Origin: Eubacteriaceae bacterium
Lineage (GTDB): Bacteria > Bacillota > Clostridia > Lachnospirales > Lachnospiraceae
Direction of reading: 5' to 3'
DNA length: 56,339 nucleotides
Assembly: GCA_910574915.1 (NCBI GenBank)
Contig: CAJTCR010000033.1
Coordinates: forward strand, 1 to 56,339
The position numbers were made by a program, and so were the translations under genes. This document shows, one piece after another, positions 52,868 through 56,339 of the stretch; position 1 is the stretch's first letter; every line of letters starts with the position of its first letter. The notes beneath the pieces are model-generated. The model searched no databases, had not been told where the DNA came from, and saw nothing but the letters and a program-made list of their open reading frames with translations.

Positions 52868-53581
52868 ATGATGGAGCACAATACGATACTGATGATAGAA
52901 GATGATGCTGCAATTCGGGAAGGCGTACGCATTTTGCTGGAAGGCGACGGATTTGTAGTGGATGAGGCGGAAAATGGGCGGTCAGGCATTCGTAAGCTTA
53001 CGGATCAGACGCAGCTTGTTATTTTGGATATTATGATGCCTGGAATCTCTGGCATCCGTACGTGTGAAGAGATTCGCAGGCAGTCGAAGGTGCCGGTTCT
53101 TTTTTTGACCGCAAAAGGACAGGAATCGGACAAGCTGCTCGGGCTGACCGTCGGCGGAGACGATTACCTGGTGAAGCCGTTTTCCTATGCGGAGCTGCTG
53201 GCAAGGGTGCGGGCGCTTTTAAGGCGGCGCAACGTATACGATAAAGCGGCGGCAGAAAACGGGGAATCCGACGCCTGCGGCTGGCTGGAAGCGTCGGGTA
53301 TCCGTATCCATACAGGGCACAATGAGGCGATCGTGCGCGGAGCGAAAACAGAGCTTACCGAATTGGAATACAAGATCTTGCTGCTGCTTATCAGCCATCC
53401 GCATAAAATATTTTCTGTAAAAAATCTGTATGAGAGCGTATGGGACGAGCCGTTTATCTATACTTCAGGCAATACCGTAATGGTACATATCCGCAGGCTG
53501 CGCAAAAAAATTGAGGAAAACCCGCAGTCGCCGCAGATTATTGAAAACGTATGGGGAAAGGGGTACCGTCTTGGAACGTAA
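52868..53581 (+). CDS. OmpR-family response regulator
   Basis: 237 residues. The receiver (about 7-120) has MIEDDAAIRE, phospho-Asp in LVILDIMMPGISG, Thr in LFLTAKG and Lys in YLVKPFSYAE. The winged-helix effector (about 140-237) ends IENVWGKGYRLGT. VanR/SaeR-like. The kinase start overlaps its last codons, so the pair is coupled. Confidence 0.93.
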   Translation: MMEHNTILMIEDDAAIREGVRILLEGDGFVVDEAENGRSGIRKLTDQTQLVILDIMMPGISGIRTCEEIRRQSKVPVLFLTAKGQESDKLLGLTVGGDDYLVKPFSYAELLARVRALLRRRNVYDKAAAENGESDACGWLEASGIRIHTGHNEAIVRGAKTELTELEYKILLLLISHPHKIFSVKNLYESVWDEPFIYTSGNTVMVHIRRLRKKIEENPQSPQIIENVWGKGYRLGT

Positions 53582-55763
53582 AACAGGCGCCATATGGAAG
53601 CTGCTGCTGCATATGGCGGCAATCTGTCTGATTTTTTTATTTACAAATGCATTCCAGGATACGGTGATCCGGTTTTGCGCGCACACGGGCTTGTCCAATG
53701 GATGGGTGATGGCTTTGTATGTCTGCCTGGATCTTCTGCACGTATGGTTTGCGGTGCTTGTGTATGCAGGCTGTGTGCTGAAACTTCCTGTCAGGAATAT
53801 TTATTTCATAAAGCCGCAGTTTTCCCTGCGGTGGTGCCTTGCGGCTGTTTTGCTTCCTGCGGCGGTAAACGGCTTTTATCTTGTTTTTACAAAAGGAATC
53901 TTTTTAAGCGGCTGCCTGTCTGGCAAGGAGCAGGCAGCTCTTTTTTTGCTCAATTTTTTCGTATATGGGATCAAGCCGGCAGCTATTTGCGGGATGCTTT
54001 TTCGAGGGCTGGCTTTGGGCGCGTTTCAAAACGCTGCCGGGCAAAAGACGGGTATGCTGCTGTCTGCCTTTTTTTACGCGGCAGTATCTAGTATACCGGA
54101 AATTCCTGCGCTTGGAAGCCTGCACCGGTGGTGTCTGCTGTTTTTTGCAAGATTTGTATCCGGGGCAGCGCTGTCAGCCGTTACATGTACCAGCGGGTGC
54201 GTCTGGCATTCGGTGATGATCGATGCTATGTACCGGGCGTTTGGCGGAGACGGGACGATTTTGCATATCGATACCGAGCAGGCTTTTCCGTCGATTGCAA
54301 CCTATACGCTATTACATGACCACTGGACGATAGCGGGGCTTTCCGGGAATTTTTATCTGGAGACCGCGCTTCCTGCGATAACGGGCTTTCTCGTGCTTGC
54401 CATCTATGCGTCGAGGAGTAAAGAGCGGCATAAATACAGCGAAAGTGTGAAGCCTAAGATAGATCTGGCGCGCAGTTTAACCGGAAAGCTGCTTATACGC
54501 CTTGTCTGCGGGCTGGCAGCCTTCTGCTATTTGTTTCTGCTGCTGTTTTTCGGCGGCAGGACGATGCTGCGGCAGTATTTTGCAGAGCATGGCACGTCAG
54601 AGACCGCGCTTGCGGAAAATTTTCAAACATATGTGCAGGCACACCATGTGGCGGCAATAGATGCAGATGCCGTTACAATCTGGCTGAACGAACAGGCGCT
54701 GAAAGAATTTTTCATTGCAAGAAAAGGCAGGCTGCTATTCGACGCTTCTTATCCGGGAGAACTGCTGCACGGCAGCAAAAAAATGCCCGGAAGTGTCTGG
54801 CGCCCTTATTACCGCATTGTATTTGCGGACGGGGATGCAGATGTGTATTTGTCGACAGGATTTGACCAGTTTTACTACCGTATCCTTTTTGCAGGAGCAG
54901 CCGTATGCAGCTTTGGCGCGTGCCTTTGGATCATACTGTCTGGAATGCTTGAAACGGTGTCGTATGTCCAATGCCTAGAGCGGGAGGTAGCCATGATCCG
55001 GCAGGGATGCCTTTCAAAAGAGGTAACCGTAAACGGCAAAGACGAGCTTGGACAGCTTGCGCTTGGACTAGAGCAGATGCGCAGGCAGCTTTTGGAAACG
55101 ATGGAAACCGAAAAGCAGATGCGCGCTGCACACGATAAGCTTGTCCTTGGCATGTCGCATGACCTTCGTACGCCGCTGTCTGGGCTGTTTACATATATGG
55201 ACGTCGTAAAAAAACGCGAAAGGGACGGGATGCCGGTACAGGAATATCTGGACAAGGCTTATGATAAAATCCAGCAGATCAAGCATTTGTCAGACCAGAT
55301 GTTTGAATACTTTTTGATTGATTCCCAAAAACGAGTGGAGCTGGAGCCTTCGGAGGAAATGAGCAGCGCGTTTGGAGACTACCTCTCCGAGCTGTGCGCC
55401 CTGCTGGACTGCGGCGGCTTTGATACAGACTGCACACAGCTTGTCTGGAAGAACGTTTTTGTTCGGGTCAATACAGATTATCTGGGCAGGATTATGGACA
55501 ATATTTATTCAAACCTGGAAAAGTATGCAGACAGGGACAAAAAGGTGCGGATTCGAATTCTCTATGAGCAGACGCGCGCCGGCATCGTAATCGAAAACAG
55601 CATGGCGCTTCCCGGACAATATGTGGAAGGAAGAGGAATCGGCGTAAAAAATATGATGCTTATGATGGAACAGATGGAAGGCGAGGCACAGGTGCAGATG
55701 ACACAAACAGACTATCGTATTACCTTATACTTTCCGCTGCGGGGAACATCCGGTTGCAGTTGA
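53571..55763 (+). CDS. Histidine kinase with degenerate CPBP-protease-like membrane domain
   Basis: 730 residues from a TTG start (LERKTGAIW) preceded by GGGGAAAGGGG; the first ATG is at 53613. Residues about 10-280 form several membrane helices resembling CPBP/Abi (CAAX-like) proteases: AICGMLFRG aligns with EExxxR but lacks both Glu, the second motif has no His (FFYAAVSS), and WHSVMID keeps the third His. After another helix pair come a HAMP-like segment, HisKA with GMSHDLRTPLSG (about 530) and an ATPase with N-box MDNIYSNLEKYA but an atypical G1 box. Probably a membrane sensor kinase with a pseudo-protease input domain. Confidence 0.8.
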   Translation: MERKTGAIWKLLLHMAAICLIFLFTNAFQDTVIRFCAHTGLSNGWVMALYVCLDLLHVWFAVLVYAGCVLKLPVRNIYFIKPQFSLRWCLAAVLLPAAVNGFYLVFTKGIFLSGCLSGKEQAALFLLNFFVYGIKPAAICGMLFRGLALGAFQNAAGQKTGMLLSAFFYAAVSSIPEIPALGSLHRWCLLFFARFVSGAALSAVTCTSGCVWHSVMIDAMYRAFGGDGTILHIDTEQAFPSIATYTLLHDHWTIAGLSGNFYLETALPAITGFLVLAIYASRSKERHKYSESVKPKIDLARSLTGKLLIRLVCGLAAFCYLFLLLFFGGRTMLRQYFAEHGTSETALAENFQTYVQAHHVAAIDADAVTIWLNEQALKEFFIARKGRLLFDASYPGELLHGSKKMPGSVWRPYYRIVFADGDADVYLSTGFDQFYYRILFAGAAVCSFGACLWIILSGMLETVSYVQCLEREVAMIRQGCLSKEVTVNGKDELGQLALGLEQMRRQLLETMETEKQMRAAHDKLVLGMSHDLRTPLSGLFTYMDVVKKRERDGMPVQEYLDKAYDKIQQIKHLSDQMFEYFLIDSQKRVELEPSEEMSSAFGDYLSELCALLDCGGFDTDCTQLVWKNVFVRVNTDYLGRIMDNIYSNLEKYADRDKKVRIRILYEQTRAGIVIENSMALPGQYVEGRGIGVKNMMLMMEQMEGEAQVQMTQTDYRITLYFPLRGTSGCS

Positions 55764-55788
55764 AATCTATTGGCTGTTGCGGTATAAT
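55760..55788 (+). promoter_or_regulatory. Promoter of the PilZ gene, overlapping the kinase stop
   Basis: TTGAAA (55760-55765) contains the kinase stop TGA (55761-55763). TATAAT is at 55783-55788 with exact 17-base spacing. The PilZ protein can thus be made independently of the two-component system. Confidence 0.68.
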
Positions 55789-55827
55789 GGACAGGAAATA
55801 CAGCAAATCAATAAAATGGGAGGCAGT

Positions 55828-56172
55828 ATGGAAAGAAGATCAGGCAAACGGCTGGAGCTTACGGTTACGCTGAATCTAAAATGTGTTCAGGATCATACAG
55901 AAAAAGAAATCCTGATTAAAGTCACTGATTTGTCATGCACAGGAATGGGCTTTCGTTCGATGGAAAAACTGGATGTAAAAGGCTACTATGATACGAATAT
56001 GGTGATATGGACAAAGGAAGTGATTCCGTGCGTCATTCAGATCGTACGGGAAACACAAGAAGACGACGGCACCTACCGCTATGGTGCCATGTTTATCGGC
56101 ATGAGTGAGATCAACCAGCAAAAAATACATACGTATCAAATGATTGATGAAATCGAAAAGGAAGGTGCCTAA
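55828..56172 (+). CDS. PilZ-domain cyclic di-GMP receptor
   Basis: 114 residues, a single PilZ domain. The binding signatures are both present: RxxxR as RRSGKR near the N-terminus and D/NxSxxG as DLSCTGMG (about residues 32-39). GGGAGGCAGT sets the start at MERRSG. It would change conformation on binding c-di-GMP and act on motility, adhesion or exopolysaccharide. No cyclase or phosphodiesterase gene is in the window. Confidence 0.88.
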   Translation: MERRSGKRLELTVTLNLKCVQDHTEKEILIKVTDLSCTGMGFRSMEKLDVKGYYDTNMVIWTKEVIPCVIQIVRETQEDDGTYRYGAMFIGMSEINQQKIHTYQMIDEIEKEGA

Positions 56173-56179
56173 CGGGACA

Positions 56180-56217
56180 GAAGGCTCTGGCTGTTGAAAA
56201 GCAGGACAGAGCCTTTT
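56180..56217 (+). terminator. Terminator of the PilZ gene, next to the intron start
   Basis: AAGGCTCTG pairs with CAGAGCCTT around a 17-base loop and ends in TTTTT. The intron begins 3 bases later. Confidence 0.85.
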
Positions 56218-56219
56218 TG

Positions 56220-56339
56220 GTGTGCCCGGTGGGCACACGTTCTAACGGGTGAAAGTCCCCAATCCGCCCGGCAGTGGGAAGGATACAGCCGAAGCCAAGG
56301 GTGTCCATCGTGAGGTGGAATCTGAAGAAAGGATTAGGC
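56220..56339 (+). mobile_element. 5' end of a group II intron (partial)
   Basis: Starts GTGTGCCC-GGT-GGGCACAC, a perfect hairpin with the GTGYG 5' end of bacterial group II introns. It continues with segments I recall from domain I of many bacterial introns: ACGGGTGAAAGTCCC, GGCAGTGGGAAGGATA, AGCCAAGGGTGTCCATCG and GTGAGGTGGAATCTGAAG. It is inserted directly after a rho-independent terminator, the preferred target of IIC-class introns, although class cannot be settled from 120 bases. The sequence runs off the window. Confidence 0.8.

Noticed and set aside
56220..56339. A riboswitch at the right edge
   Set aside because: The GTGTG hairpin followed by GGGTGAAAGTCCC and GTGAGGTGGAATCTGAAG fits a group II intron 5' end better than any riboswitch I know.

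Overview
The window looks like chromosomal DNA of a Gram-positive, low-to-mid-GC Clostridia bacterium, most likely a gut Lachnospiraceae relative. Evidence: strong AGGAGG-type ribosome binding sites, a T-box leader before pheST, a Firmicutes-type 6S RNA candidate, BceAB/BceRS-like, BlaI-like and LytTR regulators, a GPH-family glycoside transporter beside GH5 and GH43 enzymes, and ATP-type PEP carboxykinase. No rRNA, tRNA or CRISPR array was recognised. Both edges lie in group II intron sequence: a 3' end with domains V/VI at 1-183 and a 5' end at 56220-56339. The segment may therefore be an assembly contig broken at a multicopy intron.

Layout. 0.2-5.6 kb: a TetR-controlled operon encoding an SCP2 protein, an alpha/beta hydrolase, a stand-alone condensation-domain protein, an acyl carrier protein and an AMP-forming ligase; this looks like a compact acyl-conjugation pathway. 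5.8-7.5 kb: ilvN-ilvC. 7.7-11 kb: a chemoreceptor preceded by a G10 tract, then a lone sugar-binding lipoprotein. 11-16.2 kb: leuC and leuD split by a 3.4-kb AT-rich island of gene remnants. 16.3-25 kb: an AP2-like protein, thrC, a CheX-like/CheY pair, a small membrane protein, citrate synthase, pckA and the 6S RNA candidate. 25.7-34.3 kb: a SpoIID-like protein, a YihY-family protein, a BlaI-like repressor, a BceRS-like two-component system and a BceAB-like ABC transporter. 35-39.9 kb: T-box-pheS-pheT-queA. 40-44 kb: an AgrA/AgrC-like pair and a TetR regulator with two membrane-protein genes. 44.1-45.8 kb: a broken restriction-modification cassette. 46-51.2 kb: an AraC/GPH/GH5/GH43 locus for beta-glycan oligosaccharides. 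51.3-56.2 kb: an Rpn-like nuclease, an SH3 protein, a two-component system whose kinase carries a degenerate CPBP-protease-like membrane domain, and a PilZ protein.

The most unusual feature is a family of about 340-bp, nearly whole-length palindromes with CTAG-type ends. At least nine full, deleted or remnant copies (A-J) lie between 14.4 and 45.9 kb. Several are arranged as convergent pairs around a shared spacer. The stem sequence differs from copy to copy, but the two arms of each well-preserved copy still match, which suggests selection or a copying mechanism that maintains the hairpin. Two copies start at the stop codons of upstream genes, and one pair brackets the restriction-modification cassette whose endonuclease gene has lost its 5' end. 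No transposase is present in the window.
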